Shown one piece after another: positions 1 to 9,713 of a DNA stretch of 64,000 bases (within the stretch, counting starts at the first letter, position 1; the number at the start of each line of letters is the position of its first letter). The stretch spans positions 1 through 64,000 of the forward strand of contig LADZ01000017.1 of assembly GCA_000961845.1 (NCBI GenBank), read 5' to 3'. Source of the stretch: Flavobacteriales bacterium BRH_c54. GTDB lineage: Bacteria > Bacteroidota > Bacteroidia > Flavobacteriales_E > Vicingaceae. The position numbers were made by a program, and so were the translations under genes. A model generated the notes under the pieces. It saw only the letters and a list, made by a program, of their open reading frames with translations. It searched no databases and was not told the origin of the DNA.

Positions 1-1
1 A

Positions 2-529
2 TCCTATCCAATACCTACAGCGGCATTTACTTACGGACCTGAACCAACCAATATTTATGATGCTGAAATTACCTTTATAGACAATTCGATTATAGCAAGC
101 CAATGGATATGGGATTTAGGAGATGGAGCATCATCAACAGATCAAAATCCAGTTCATCATTATGCTGACTCAGGTTCATATTACGTAACCTTGTTCATGG
201 AAAACATATATGGATGTAGAGACACAGCATCAAAAATGATAAGAATAGATCCAACATTTGCTATCTTTATACCAAATGCCTTTACACCAGATGGAGATAA
301 TGTAAACGATTTCTTTTTTGTAAAAGGCTATGGAATTACCCAATTAGAAACATTAGTGTTTGATAGGTGGGGAGTGTTAGTGTATGAAGGGTATCAATTA
401 GACTCTAAGTGGGACGGTTCATACAAAGGAGAACTAGGAGTTACGGATGTATATCCGTATAAAGTTAGAGCGAGAGACCTTTTTGGAGAGTGGCATGAAT
501 TTATAGGAAAAGTAACCTTACTTAAATAA
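2..529 (+). CDS. T9SS type B secreted protein, C-terminal part (PKD domain plus gliding-motility-type sorting domain)
   Basis: The reading frame is open from the left edge of the window, so this is the 3' end of a longer gene. The first ~60 codons form a PKD-type beta-sandwich repeat, recognised by WDLGDGASSTDQNP followed by the Y-DSGSYYVTL strand. The last ~85 codons are a type B C-terminal sorting domain (CHU_C/TIGR04131 type): IPNAFTPDGDNVNDFF, then VFDRWGVLVYE, W-DG and a closing KVTLLK. Such proteins cross the outer membrane by the type IX secretion system and are released or bound at the surface. Adhesion or extracellular matrix is a usual role, but the N-terminal part that would show the specific function lies outside the window. 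A hairpin terminator follows. Confidence 0.85.
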   Translation, partial: SYPIPTAAFTYGPEPTNIYDAEITFIDNSIIASQWIWDLGDGASSTDQNPVHHYADSGSYYVTLFMENIYGCRDTASKMIRIDPTFAIFIPNAFTPDGDNVNDFFFVKGYGITQLETLVFDRWGVLVYEGYQLDSKWDGSYKGELGVTDVYPYKVRARDLFGEWHEFIGKVTLLK

Positions 530-555
530 TGTAGATACAAACTTTTTAAAATAGT

Positions 556-589
556 CAACAGCCCATTAGTTTAAACTAATGGGCTGTTG
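556..589 (+). terminator. Palindromic hairpin after the T9SS protein
   Basis: A perfect 17+17 bp palindrome (CAACAGCCCATTAGTTT and its complement) begins 26 bp after the stop codon. No long T-run follows, so it may act as a terminator or as an mRNA 3'-end-stabilising hairpin. It separates the left-edge gene from the M20 peptidase gene. Confidence 0.7.
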
Positions 590-649
590 CATTTAAATAA
601 AAGCACTATTTTTAGTAATATTGACTTTTAATAATTTAATGTTGGAAAT

Positions 650-2047
650 ATGTCAAACACAGCTAAAATAAACGAGTATATACAAAATAATAAGCAAAGA
701 TTTTTAGAGGAATTAATAGATTTATTGAAAATTCCATCAATAAGTGCTGATTCTAAATACAACAAAGAAACTTACCAAACTGCCGAAGAAGTTAAAAAAA
801 GATTAACGGAAGCGGGTGCGGATAATGTTGAAATTTGTGAAACAAAAGGACATCCTGTTGTTTATGGAGAAAAAATTATTGACACTAATTTACCAACAGT
901 TTTGGTTTACGGACATTATGATGTTCAGCCACCAGACCCATTAGACTTGTGGACATCACCACCTTTTGAACCTGTAATTAAGAAGACAGAAAACCACCCC
1001 GAAGGAGCTATTTTTGCCAGAGGAGCTTGTGATGATAAAGGACAAATGTACATGCATGTAAAGGCTTTTGAAGCCATGATGAAGACCAATACGCTTTCAT
1101 GCAATGTAAAATTTATGATTGAAGGAGAAGAAGAGATAGGGTCAGAAAATTTAGAAACGTACATTAAAGAAAATAAAGAAAAGCTTAAAGCAGATGTTAT
1201 TATAATTTCTGATACAGGTATAATTGCAAATGACATTCCTTCTATAACAGTTGGGCTTAGAGGGTTAAGCTACATGGAAGTTGAGGTTACAGGCCCAAAC
1301 AGAGACTTACACTCAGGATTGTATGGAGGTGCTGTTGGTAATCCAATAAATATTCTTTGTGAAATGATAGCTAAGTTGAAAGATGATAAAAATAAAATTA
1401 CCATACCTGGTTTTTATGATAAAGTAGAGATTCTTAGTGAAGAAGAAAGAGCCGAAATGGCAAAAGCTCCATTTAGTTTAGAAGCATACAAAAAGTCTAT
1501 TGGATTAACGGATATTGATGGAGAAGAAGGTTATACAACAAATGAAAGAAATTCTATTAGACCAACCTTAGATGTAAATGGAATTTGGGGAGGATATACT
1601 GGTGAAGGAGCAAAGACTGTATTACCATCAAAAGCATATGCTAAAATTTCTATGAGATTAGTTCCTCATCAAGATTCCGATGAGATCTCTGATTTATTTA
1701 CTGAATATTTTAAGAGTATTGCTCCTCCATCTGTGAGTGTAAAGGTTACACCACATCATGGTGGGACACCTTATGTAACTCCAATTGATTTTTCAGGATA
1801 TTTAGCTGCCAAAAACGCTATGGAAGCTACTTTTGGAAAAGCTCCTATTCCCGTTAGAAGTGGAGGAAGTATTCCTATAGTTGCTTTGTTTGAACAAGTA
1901 TTAGGATTAAAATCTGTTTTAATGGGTTTTGGATTAGACTCTGATGCCATTCATTCTCCTAATGAGCATTATGGCGTGTTTAATTATTTTAAAGGTATAG
2001 AGACTATACCATTGTTTTTTGAGCAATTTGCTAAATTACATAAATGA
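650..2047 (+). CDS. M20 family metallo-dipeptidase
   Basis: Zinc-dependent exopeptidase of the M20/M25/M40 family, 465 aa, probably cytosolic because no signal peptide is visible. Visible motifs in order: GHYDVQP with the first metal ligand His near residue 89, ARGACDDKGQ with the bridging Asp near 128, EGEEEIGS with the catalytic Glu pair near 161, DLHSGLYGG of the dimerisation lid, SGGSIP, and the last metal ligand in HSPNEHY near the C-terminus. The length and these motifs fit the carnosinase/CNDP-like dipeptidase subgroup; the exact substrate cannot be read from the sequence. Its stop overlaps the start of the next gene by 4 bp (ATGA), which indicates translational coupling. Confidence 0.9.
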   Translation: MSNTAKINEYIQNNKQRFLEELIDLLKIPSISADSKYNKETYQTAEEVKKRLTEAGADNVEICETKGHPVVYGEKIIDTNLPTVLVYGHYDVQPPDPLDLWTSPPFEPVIKKTENHPEGAIFARGACDDKGQMYMHVKAFEAMMKTNTLSCNVKFMIEGEEEIGSENLETYIKENKEKLKADVIIISDTGIIANDIPSITVGLRGLSYMEVEVTGPNRDLHSGLYGGAVGNPINILCEMIAKLKDDKNKITIPGFYDKVEILSEEERAEMAKAPFSLEAYKKSIGLTDIDGEEGYTTNERNSIRPTLDVNGIWGGYTGEGAKTVLPSKAYAKISMRLVPHQDSDEISDLFTEYFKSIAPPSVSVKVTPHHGGTPYVTPIDFSGYLAAKNAMEATFGKAPIPVRSGGSIPIVALFEQVLGLKSVLMGFGLDSDAIHSPNEHYGVFNYFKGIETIPLFFEQFAKLHK

Positions 2048-2505
2048 GAACGCTGAAAAACACTATTGTATTGCTTTCTATTTTTTCTCTATTCGGTTGT
2101 ATGGAGTATAAGGAGGTTGAGCTAGTAGAGGTTAAACAAGTAGCTGTTCGAGTATTTTCTATGAAGGAAATTAGGCTTGTTGTTTATATGCAGATTCATA
2201 ATCCTAATAGTTATAAAATAGCTATAACAGAAGCAGATATGGAGCTTTTTGTTAAAGGTAAAAAAATCGGAAATGCTAAATTAGATAACATAATCGTCCT
2301 TCCAAAAAACTCAAATGAAGTGTATGAAGCTTTGGTTTTTACTCCAATGAATGAAATGCAGACAAACGCAATTCCAATAATATTAAGTGTGATTGGTCAG
2401 CCTACTGTGCCTGTTCATGTAAAAGGATATGTAAAAGGAAAAGTGAAAGGGGTTGCTAAAAAAATTCCCGTTGAATTTACAGATAACGTTAGGTTAAAGC
2501 GTTAG
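2044..2505 (+). CDS. LEA14-like (WHy domain) lipoprotein
   Basis: A 153-aa protein with a lipoprotein signal peptide (hydrophobic LLSIFSLFGC, cysteine at 19). The rest resembles the LEA type 2 / WHy (water stress and hypersensitive response) beta-sandwich: a strand rich in Val, then MQIHNPNSYKIAI, where the 'hNPN' motif is typical, then a charged strand with VKGKKIGNAKL. Related bacterial proteins are periplasmic with no defined reaction. It overlaps the M20 gene by 4 bp and meets the converging methylase gene tail-to-tail with a 12-bp overlap. Family assignment is fairly firm; function is unknown. Confidence 0.7.
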   Translation: MRTLKNTIVLLSIFSLFGCMEYKEVELVEVKQVAVRVFSMKEIRLVVYMQIHNPNSYKIAITEADMELFVKGKKIGNAKLDNIIVLPKNSNEVYEALVFTPMNEMQTNAIPIILSVIGQPTVPVHVKGYVKGKVKGVAKKIPVEFTDNVRLKR

Positions 2506-3174
2506 ATTTTTATAGAACTCATTTTCTATCGCTTCACTTCTTTTAACCACTTTTTTTGCCCACTCAATTAATAAATCGGTTTTTTCTTGATCAGAAAGTT
2601 GCCAATTAATGTCAGATGATTTAAGTCGTTTGGAAATTTCGTACATGCAAATTGCTCCTGAAACAGAGATATTTAAACTTTCTGTAAATCCATACATAGG
2701 TATTTTTACATGTTCATCAGCATTGTCTAATACTAAATCAGACAATCCATCTTGTTCGGTGCCGAAGAACAATGCAAATTTGTTTTCAATAGGAATATTT
2801 TCAATCAAATAGCTGTCTGCATGTGGCGAGGTAGCATAAATTTTATAACCTTGCAACCTTAATTGGTTGATGCAACTTAGTGTGTTATTTTCTAATTCAT
2901 TATGCTTGTGAATGTTTAGCCATTTTGAAGCTCCCATAACCACTTTTGGATTAATATTATATTCGTTTTTATTTTCAATAATATGTACATTTTGAACACC
3001 AAAAACATCGCAACTTCTTAAAATAGCACTTGCATTATGTGGCTGAAAAATATCTTCTAAAACTACTGTAATATGATTCGTTCTATTTGAAATAACTTCT
3101 TGAAATATAGCTTGTTTGTTTTCAGAAACAAAACTTAACAAGTGTTCTAAAAATGCTTTGTTTTTTATTGTCAT
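2494..3174 (-). CDS. TrmH/SpoU family tRNA/rRNA 2'-O-methyltransferase
   Basis: SPOUT-class RNA ribose methyltransferase of 226 aa. Motif 1 is the stretch LEDIFQPHNASAILRSCDVFG with the catalytic-type N-AS--R. Motifs 2 and 3 forming the SAM-binding trefoil knot are FALFFGTEQDGLS and IPMYGFTESLNISVSG. The ESLN(I/V)S form of motif 3 resembles TrmH, which makes Gm18 in tRNA, but the target nucleotide is inferred only from resemblance. On the minus strand a TAnnTTTG box (complement of 3182-3189) ends 7 nt before the ATG, so the transcript is nearly leaderless and this start is favoured. Confidence 0.85.
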   Translation of the reverse strand: MTIKNKAFLEHLLSFVSENKQAIFQEVISNRTNHITVVLEDIFQPHNASAILRSCDVFGVQNVHIIENKNEYNINPKVVMGASKWLNIHKHNELENNTLSCINQLRLQGYKIYATSPHADSYLIENIPIENKFALFFGTEQDGLSDLVLDNADEHVKIPMYGFTESLNISVSGAICMYEISKRLKSSDINWQLSDQEKTDLLIEWAKKVVKRSEAIENEFYKNLTL

Positions 3175-3301
3175 AATAAAACAAAAGTATTAAAAAGTTA
3201 ATAATATCTGAACTTGATGTTTTTCAAAAATGAAAATATGTCAGTAGCTTTTGGTAAATAAAATTAAAATTTAAGACTAAAAACCACTATTTGTGCAATT
3301 A

Positions 3302-3346
3302 TGTCATACTACAATAACTAAAAACCTCATGGCATAAAATATGACA
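3302..3346 (+). promoter_or_regulatory. Inverted repeat upstream of groES
   Basis: TGTCATA (3302-3308) and TATGACA (3340-3346) form a spaced 7-bp inverted repeat in the 219-bp gap between the RNA methylase gene and groES. No CIRCE element (TTAGCACTC/GAGTGCTAA) and no clear TAnnTTTG box were found here, so heat-shock control probably does not use HrcA/CIRCE. The repeat is weak evidence for an operator. Confidence 0.25.
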
Positions 3347-3393
3347 AGAGCATATCACATTAAAATTATTATTAACCAAAAAACTATAGAAAT

Positions 3394-3669
3394 ATGTCAT
3401 TAAAAATTAAGCCATTGGCAGACAGAGTAATTATTGAGCCTGCCCCAGCAGAAGAAAAAACTGCCGGAGGAATTATCATTCCTGACACTGCTAAAGAAAA
3501 ACCTCAAAGAGGAAAAGTTTTAGCCGTAGGAAACGGAAAAAAAGATGAACCTATGACGGTAAAAAAAGGTGATGTTGTTTTATATGGTAAATATGCCGGA
3601 ACAGAAATTACTATTGAAGGCAAAGATTACCTTATTATGAAAGAAGCAGATATTTACGCAATTGTTTAA
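3394..3669 (+). CDS. groES: Co-chaperonin GroES
   Basis: A 91-aa GroES heptamer subunit that caps the GroEL folding chamber in the cytoplasm. It starts [20 protein letters not shown], holds the mobile loop with [16 protein letters not shown], and continues with [16 protein letters not shown] and the final [13 protein letters not shown]; all are standard for the family at standard length. It lies 32 bp before groEL and is clearly co-transcribed with it. Confidence 0.98.
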   Translation: MSLKIKPLADRVIIEPAPAEEKTAGGIIIPDTAKEKPQRGKVLAVGNGKKDEPMTVKKGDVVLYGKYAGTEITIEGKDYLIMKEADIYAIV

Positions 3670-3680
3670 TTATTAATTAA

Positions 3681-5342
<1,662 letters not shown>

Positions 5343-5353
5343 TAACAATATAA

Positions 5354-5396
5354 ATAACAAAAAAACCTGATAAATTTTATTAGGTTTTTTTGTTAT
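5354..5396. terminator. Bidirectional rho-independent-type terminator after groEL
   Basis: A perfect 15-bp stem (ATAACAAAAAAACCT with AGGTTTTTTTGTTAT) and 13-nt loop. The T7 run in the right arm serves groEL; the A7 run in the left arm serves the converging gene at 5421-6155. Confidence 0.9.
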
Positions 5397-5420
5397 AATT
5401 AGGAATAAGGTGGATTAAGT

Positions 5421-6155
5421 TTATTTAGAAGCTAATCCGTTAATTACAGATTGTATAGTTAGTGCTAAGTTTTTCGCATCATTATCTTGTATGCGTTGGT
5501 CGGTAATCTGAGCCATCACAAAAACATTATCTACATCACTTTCTATGTATTTTTTTCTGGCAAGTAGTACTTCTTCTAATGTTTCAAATTTTCCTATAGA
5601 ATAGATTTTGTTGTCGGCACTAATTTCCATAATTTGTTCATCACCAATTGTTTCTAAAATTTTATCAACCATTTCTACAGAATTGATAGGAATTGCTAAA
5701 GCGTAATAATGATCTAAACCGGAACGTTGTACTTGCAGTAAATAATCAACTTCTATATTGCTAATTTTTTCAGGATTGTTATTGCTAGCAACTTCAGTAT
5801 CGGTTATTTGATTTTTATATTGAAGCGAAATGGCATCAGCAATAGATATTTCTTCTTGGTCATTAAAAGCAATTATATTTACTGTTTTTAAATCTAATTG
5901 AAGTAATTCATTTTTTACAGAATCTGCTTCACTAAAAGTTAAGAATTTACCAAATTGAAAATATTCTTTTTGTTGAATGGTTATTTTGCTCAGATACTGA
6001 TATTCTGTAATGAGCTGATTCGTTTTCTGAATATCATTAGCATCAATTTCAATTTGATAAACGATTCCCTTAGGTAAGTTAGGGTTGCTTGCATAAGTTG
6101 TTGAGTTAGCCAACAAAAAAGCAATAATGGCGAGGTAAGTAGTAAATGTTTTCAT
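5421..6155 (-). CDS. Exported protein with two SPOR-like repeats
   Basis: A 244-aa protein with a Sec signal peptide (MKTFTTYLAIIAFLLANSTTYA). Two SPOR-like units can be seen: YFQFGKFLTFSEADSVKNEL near residues 65-85, and IYSIGKFETLEEVLLARKK near 187-205. Each carries the '(F/S)-G-F--EA---' pattern by which SPOR and SPOR-like domains are recognised, and each follows a strand of the type YQIEI or YYALAI. Canonical SPOR domains bind denuded peptidoglycan glycan strands; whether these divergent repeats do so is not known. It stands alone between the groEL terminator and a 165-bp gap. Confidence 0.55.
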   Translation of the reverse strand: MKTFTTYLAIIAFLLANSTTYASNPNLPKGIVYQIEIDANDIQKTNQLITEYQYLSKITIQQKEYFQFGKFLTFSEADSVKNELLQLDLKTVNIIAFNDQEEISIADAISLQYKNQITDTEVASNNNPEKISNIEVDYLLQVQRSGLDHYYALAIPINSVEMVDKILETIGDEQIMEISADNKIYSIGKFETLEEVLLARKKYIESDVDNVFVMAQITDQRIQDNDAKNLALTIQSVINGLASK

Positions 6156-6320
6156 AGTCTTAGAGTTTTAGGTGAAACAATATTGATGACTAGTGTTTGA
6201 ATGATTTTTTTAAATCTTTTATTCAAAGAACTACTTACTTAAACTGACAGAAAATGTTAAAAGTTACATAAAAACACGTATATTTTTTAAAAATATAACA
6301 ATTAATTTGTTGATAAGATA

Positions 6321-7580
6321 TTACGTTTTTTGCTTTTTCTTTTTAGCAGCAGGAAAAAGAATATTATTTAAAATCAATCTATATCCAGGTGAGTTAGGAT
6401 GTAGATTTAAATCGGTGGGAGGGTCGCCAACTTTGTGTTGATAGTCTTCAGGGTCATGTCCGCTATAAAAAGTCCAAGTACCTTTTCCCATTGTCCCATG
6501 TATATATCTAGCAATGTTTAACGATTTGTTTTCTCCCATAACTAATACATCTTTTTTAATGTATTGTTTATTGTAAGAAGTGGTTTGCCCATAAAATCCT
6601 TTAATAATTTTTTGATGGTTTTGACAAAGCATGGTGGGAACAATATCCCATTTTGCAGAAAAATCAAACAAAGTAAAATTATCTAAGTTTTGTGGAGTAT
6701 TTATGTGAATAGGTACAGTAGCATCTATAGTTGAAAATTCATATTCATAGGGATTTGTTTTTAAGGTATAATCTTTAAAAGCAAAAGTTTTACTGTAGTC
6801 GAGTTGATCACTGTAGTTAGGAGTGGTTCCATCACCATCAAACATAGATTCGCAAATATCTAAACCTTCAGCAGATAAAGCAATATCTAAAGCATCTGTC
6901 CCTGAACACATGGCAAATAGGAACCCGCCACCAAGGGCAAATTCTTTTATTTTTTTTGCCACGCCTAATTTTAGTTGAGATACTTTGCTAAATCCAAGCT
7001 TTGCCGCTGTTTCTTCATTGTACCTAACTTGTTCTCTATACCAGGGTGCATTTTTGTAGGCAGAATAAAATTTACCATATTGTCCCGTAAAATCTTCATG
7101 ATGAAGATGGAGCCAATCGTATAATGGTAATTTGCCGTTTATAATTTCTTCATCATAAATAACATCATAAGGAATTTCTGCATAGGTTAAAACTAGTGTT
7201 ACAGCATCATCCCAAGGTTGTTTGTTTTTAGGAGAATAAACAGCAATTTTTGGAGCTTTCTCAAGTTTTACGGCATCCATATTTATTTCCGGGTCAGCAA
7301 TTTCTTGCAAAATAGCATTGGCTTTTACATCAGCAATAACTTCAAAAGAAACACCTCTAATTAGTAGCTCTTCCTCTAATGCTTTTACATGTTGTACCAT
7401 AAAACTTCCTCCTCTGTAATTCAGTAACCACTGTACTTCCAAGTTGTTTTCTAATACCCAATAGGCAATTCCGTATGCTTTTAAATGATTACGTTGTGCA
7501 TCATCCATAGGAATAAGCAATTGTGTAGCATTTGCAACAATACTTATACAAAGAAATAATATGAGAGCAATAATTTTCAT
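6321..7580 (-). CDS. Exported protein of the Bacteroidota family labelled 'asparagine synthetase B'
   Basis: A 419-aa protein with a signal peptide (MKIIALILFLCISIVANA). It contains LIPMDDAQRNHLKAYG near the N-terminus, KIAVYSPKNKQPWDDAV, DWLHLHHEDFTGQYGKF, FLFAMCSGTDALDIAL near the middle and FYSGHDPEDYQH near the end. This matches a conserved Bacteroidota family often annotated as asparagine synthetase B, but the AsnB PP-loop ATP site and N-terminal Cys2 are absent. The IAVYSPK...FAMCSG pattern with a lone cysteine in a nucleophile-like turn suggests a class I glutamine-amidotransferase-like fold in the periplasm. Function is unknown. It lies 63 bp downstream of dnaB on the same strand. Confidence 0.6.
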   Translation of the reverse strand: MKIIALILFLCISIVANATQLLIPMDDAQRNHLKAYGIAYWVLENNLEVQWLLNYRGGSFMVQHVKALEEELLIRGVSFEVIADVKANAILQEIADPEINMDAVKLEKAPKIAVYSPKNKQPWDDAVTLVLTYAEIPYDVIYDEEIINGKLPLYDWLHLHHEDFTGQYGKFYSAYKNAPWYREQVRYNEETAAKLGFSKVSQLKLGVAKKIKEFALGGGFLFAMCSGTDALDIALSAEGLDICESMFDGDGTTPNYSDQLDYSKTFAFKDYTLKTNPYEYEFSTIDATVPIHINTPQNLDNFTLFDFSAKWDIVPTMLCQNHQKIIKGFYGQTTSYNKQYIKKDVLVMGENKSLNIARYIHGTMGKGTWTFYSGHDPEDYQHKVGDPPTDLNLHPNSPGYRLILNNILFPAAKKKKQKT

Positions 7581-7643
7581 GAATCAAATTTACTTTTAAA
7601 ATTAATAAAAGTAACTATAGGAATCTGTTAAAAGATTGTAAAC

Positions 7644-9218
7644 TTAGAAAGGAGCGTCATCCAAATTTGGATTGAAGTCATCAAAATCATCATTTATATC
7701 GTTCATTTTAGATGATTTTACTATTGTTGCTCCACTATCAAATTCATCTCCTTTAACATTTACTTGCATACTTTGAGGAAAATCTCCATGTTCAAAAGAA
7801 TTTTCATCATTATCCATGAATTTGGCCAATTCATTAACGAATTTAAGGTTAACATCACAAACAGCACCATTTCTGTGTTTTGCTATAATAATGGTCGCTT
7901 TTCCGTCCGTTGGGTTGCCATCTTCATCTTCAGTAATTCCATAATAAGCAGCTCTATGAATAAATTGAACCATATCGGCATCTTGTTCAATAGACCCAGA
8001 CTCTCTTAAATCTGATAATTGTGGACGTTTGTTGCCTCCTCTAGTTTCAACCGCTCTACTTAATTGCGAAAGTGCTAAAACAGGAATGCTTAGTTCTTTG
8101 GCAATACTTTTTAATGAACGAGAAATCATACTAATTTCCTGTTCTCTGTTTCCGCCACCTTTAGCACTATCATTTCCTCCGGACATTAACTGAAGGTAAT
8201 CTATAATTAATAACTGAATGTTATGTTTGGCTTTTAGTCTTCTTGCTTTTGCACGCAATTCAAAAACAGATAAACCTGCAGTGTCATCAATAAAAATAGG
8301 TGCTTCACTTAATTCGGTAATTCTAGATTGAATTTGTTGAATTTCATCATTTCTTAAGTTTCCACTTCTTAGTTTTTCTGATGAAATTTCTGATTCGGCA
8401 GAGATTAAACGAGTAACCAATTGAAGTGACGACATCTCTAACGAGAAAAATGCTACCGGAATTTTATAGTCAACTGCTGCATTTCGTGCTAACGAAAGCA
8501 CATAAGAGGTTTTTCCCATTGCCGGACGAGCAGCAATAATTACCAAATCGGAAGGTTGCCAGCCGGAAGTTACTCTATCTAAAGCTGTAAATCCAGATGG
8601 GACACCAATTACACCAGACTCTTTATTTTTAGCATTTTCTATTTGTTTTAAAGCTGCTGAAATTAATTCCGATACGCTTTCAAAACTTTTACGAATATTA
8701 CCTTCTGCAACAGAAAATAAAGAAGATTCTGCTTGGTCTAATAAATTAAAAACATCTGTAGTATCGTCATAAGCATTAGTGATAATTTCAGACGAAATTC
8801 TAATTAATTCTCTTAAAATATACTTTTGAGCAATAACCCTTGCATGAAACTCTATGTTTGCTGCTGAAGCAACTCTGTTGGTTAATTGAGTAACATAATA
8901 AGCACCTCCTACAATATCTAATTCGCCTCTTTTTTTAAGTTCTGAGGTTACGGTAAGTAAGTCAACTGCTTGAGATTTCTCAAACAAATATTGTATAGCC
9001 GCAAATATTTTTTGATGACTTTCTTTGTAAAAACTTTTTGGTTGAAGAATATCTATTGCAGTATTTACAGCTTCTCTTTCTAGCATTAATGCCCCTAAAA
9101 CAGCCTCTTCTAAATCTACTGCTTGTGGCGGTAATTTGCCGTGTTCTAAGGGAGAACCAACTTTTGTTAATGCAAAATTTCTTTGTGTTGTTTTTTTTCT
9201 GTTTTCCTCTGCTGCCAT
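7644..9218 (-). CDS. dnaB: Replicative DNA helicase DnaB
   Basis: Hexameric 5'-3' helicase at the replication fork, 524 aa from the chosen start. The N-terminal DnaB domain has PPQAVDLEEAVLGALMLE. The RecA-like domain has Walker A (ARPAMGKTSYVLS), FFSLEMSSLQLVTRL, Walker B (LLIIDYLQLMSG), the LRESGSIEQDADMV arginine-finger region and IIAKHRNGAVCDV. No intein is present. A Met five codons upstream exists (9233), but the TATTTTTG box (complement of 9223-9230) overlaps it and ends 4 nt before the ATG at 9218. The 9218 start is therefore preferred and the mRNA is probably leaderless. Confidence 0.97.
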   Translation of the reverse strand: MAAEENRKKTTQRNFALTKVGSPLEHGKLPPQAVDLEEAVLGALMLEREAVNTAIDILQPKSFYKESHQKIFAAIQYLFEKSQAVDLLTVTSELKKRGELDIVGGAYYVTQLTNRVASAANIEFHARVIAQKYILRELIRISSEIITNAYDDTTDVFNLLDQAESSLFSVAEGNIRKSFESVSELISAALKQIENAKNKESGVIGVPSGFTALDRVTSGWQPSDLVIIAARPAMGKTSYVLSLARNAAVDYKIPVAFFSLEMSSLQLVTRLISAESEISSEKLRSGNLRNDEIQQIQSRITELSEAPIFIDDTAGLSVFELRAKARRLKAKHNIQLLIIDYLQLMSGGNDSAKGGGNREQEISMISRSLKSIAKELSIPVLALSQLSRAVETRGGNKRPQLSDLRESGSIEQDADMVQFIHRAAYYGITEDEDGNPTDGKATIIIAKHRNGAVCDVNLKFVNELAKFMDNDENSFEHGDFPQSMQVNVKGDEFDSGATIVKSSKMNDINDDFDDFNPNLDDAPF

Positions 9219-9222
9219 AACC

Positions 9223-9230
9223 CAAAAATA
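9223..9230 (-). promoter_or_regulatory. -7 box of the dnaB promoter
   Basis: TATTTTTG on the minus strand matches the Bacteroidota TAnnTTTG box and ends 4 nt before the dnaB ATG. No clear TTG -33 element was found at the expected distance. Confidence 0.5.
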
Positions 9231-9233
9231 CAA

Positions 9234-9453
9234 ATATTGTTGAGAAGTAAACGGCTATTTAAAAAGATTATTTTTCTTTTTTCAAGATAAAAAATAGATG
9301 TTGTGCATCAGTAAATTAACAAGTTACTCACGAATAACTAACAACTTTTTTAAAGGTTAAACAAAATACTAAAAAAGTGTAACGATTTTAAGTTTAAGAC
9401 TACCAAATGAATAACTAAATAGGTATTAAAATGAGTCGAAGAAAAAAAATGAC
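9234..9453. other. Left part of the 480-bp gap between dnaB and the GT5 gene
   Basis: AT-rich spacer between divergent genes, without a convincing ORF or RNA gene. The right part of the same gap (9454-9713) carries the strong promoter described separately and a ~220-nt untranslated leader, in which GTGTTAACAC and a CTTTAT/ATAAAG hairpin (near 9640-9675) are the only visible structures. Confidence 0.5.
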
Positions 9454-9484
9454 TTGACAAGCGTTGTAAAATTTCTTAACTTTG
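9454..9484 (+). promoter_or_regulatory. Promoter of the GT5-DUF4270-glmS operon
   Basis: TTG (9454-9456, within TTGACA), a 20-nt spacer and TAACTTTG (9477-9484): a full match to the Bacteroidota housekeeping promoter. The predicted start near 9488 leaves an unusually long leader of about 225 nt before the ATG at 9714. The first transcribed bases can form a small hairpin (TTGTG...CACAA). Confidence 0.8.
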
Positions 9485-9713
9485 TGCAATTAAACACAAT
9501 TTTGTAAAAGAATAATAGTTTTTTGTTTGTGTTTAATTTGTGTTAACACTTATATATTTAATTTGAATACCTTACAATACGTATCACACACTTTAAGATT
9601 TGTCAATTTTATTGTTGAAGGCTGAAAAAACTTTCCAATATCTTTATGTGTATGTATGTGAAAAATATAAAGGAATTTAGATACCATAATAATAACTAAT
9701 AAATAGCTCTACT

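Noticed and set aside
2569-2581. Sequence resembling the inverse of the leader box (AATAAATCGGT)
   Set aside because: It is within the coding sequence of the RNA methylase, lacks the P1 stem and has transposed bases.
8980-9225. Open frame opposite/alternate to dnaB
   Set aside because: It is a shadow frame inside dnaB with no independent signals; the same holds for the other short frames inside groEL, ligA, gltX and the RND pumps.
9219-9233. Five-codon N-terminal extension of DnaB
   Set aside because: The -7 box of the promoter overlaps these codons, so they are unlikely to be transcribed.
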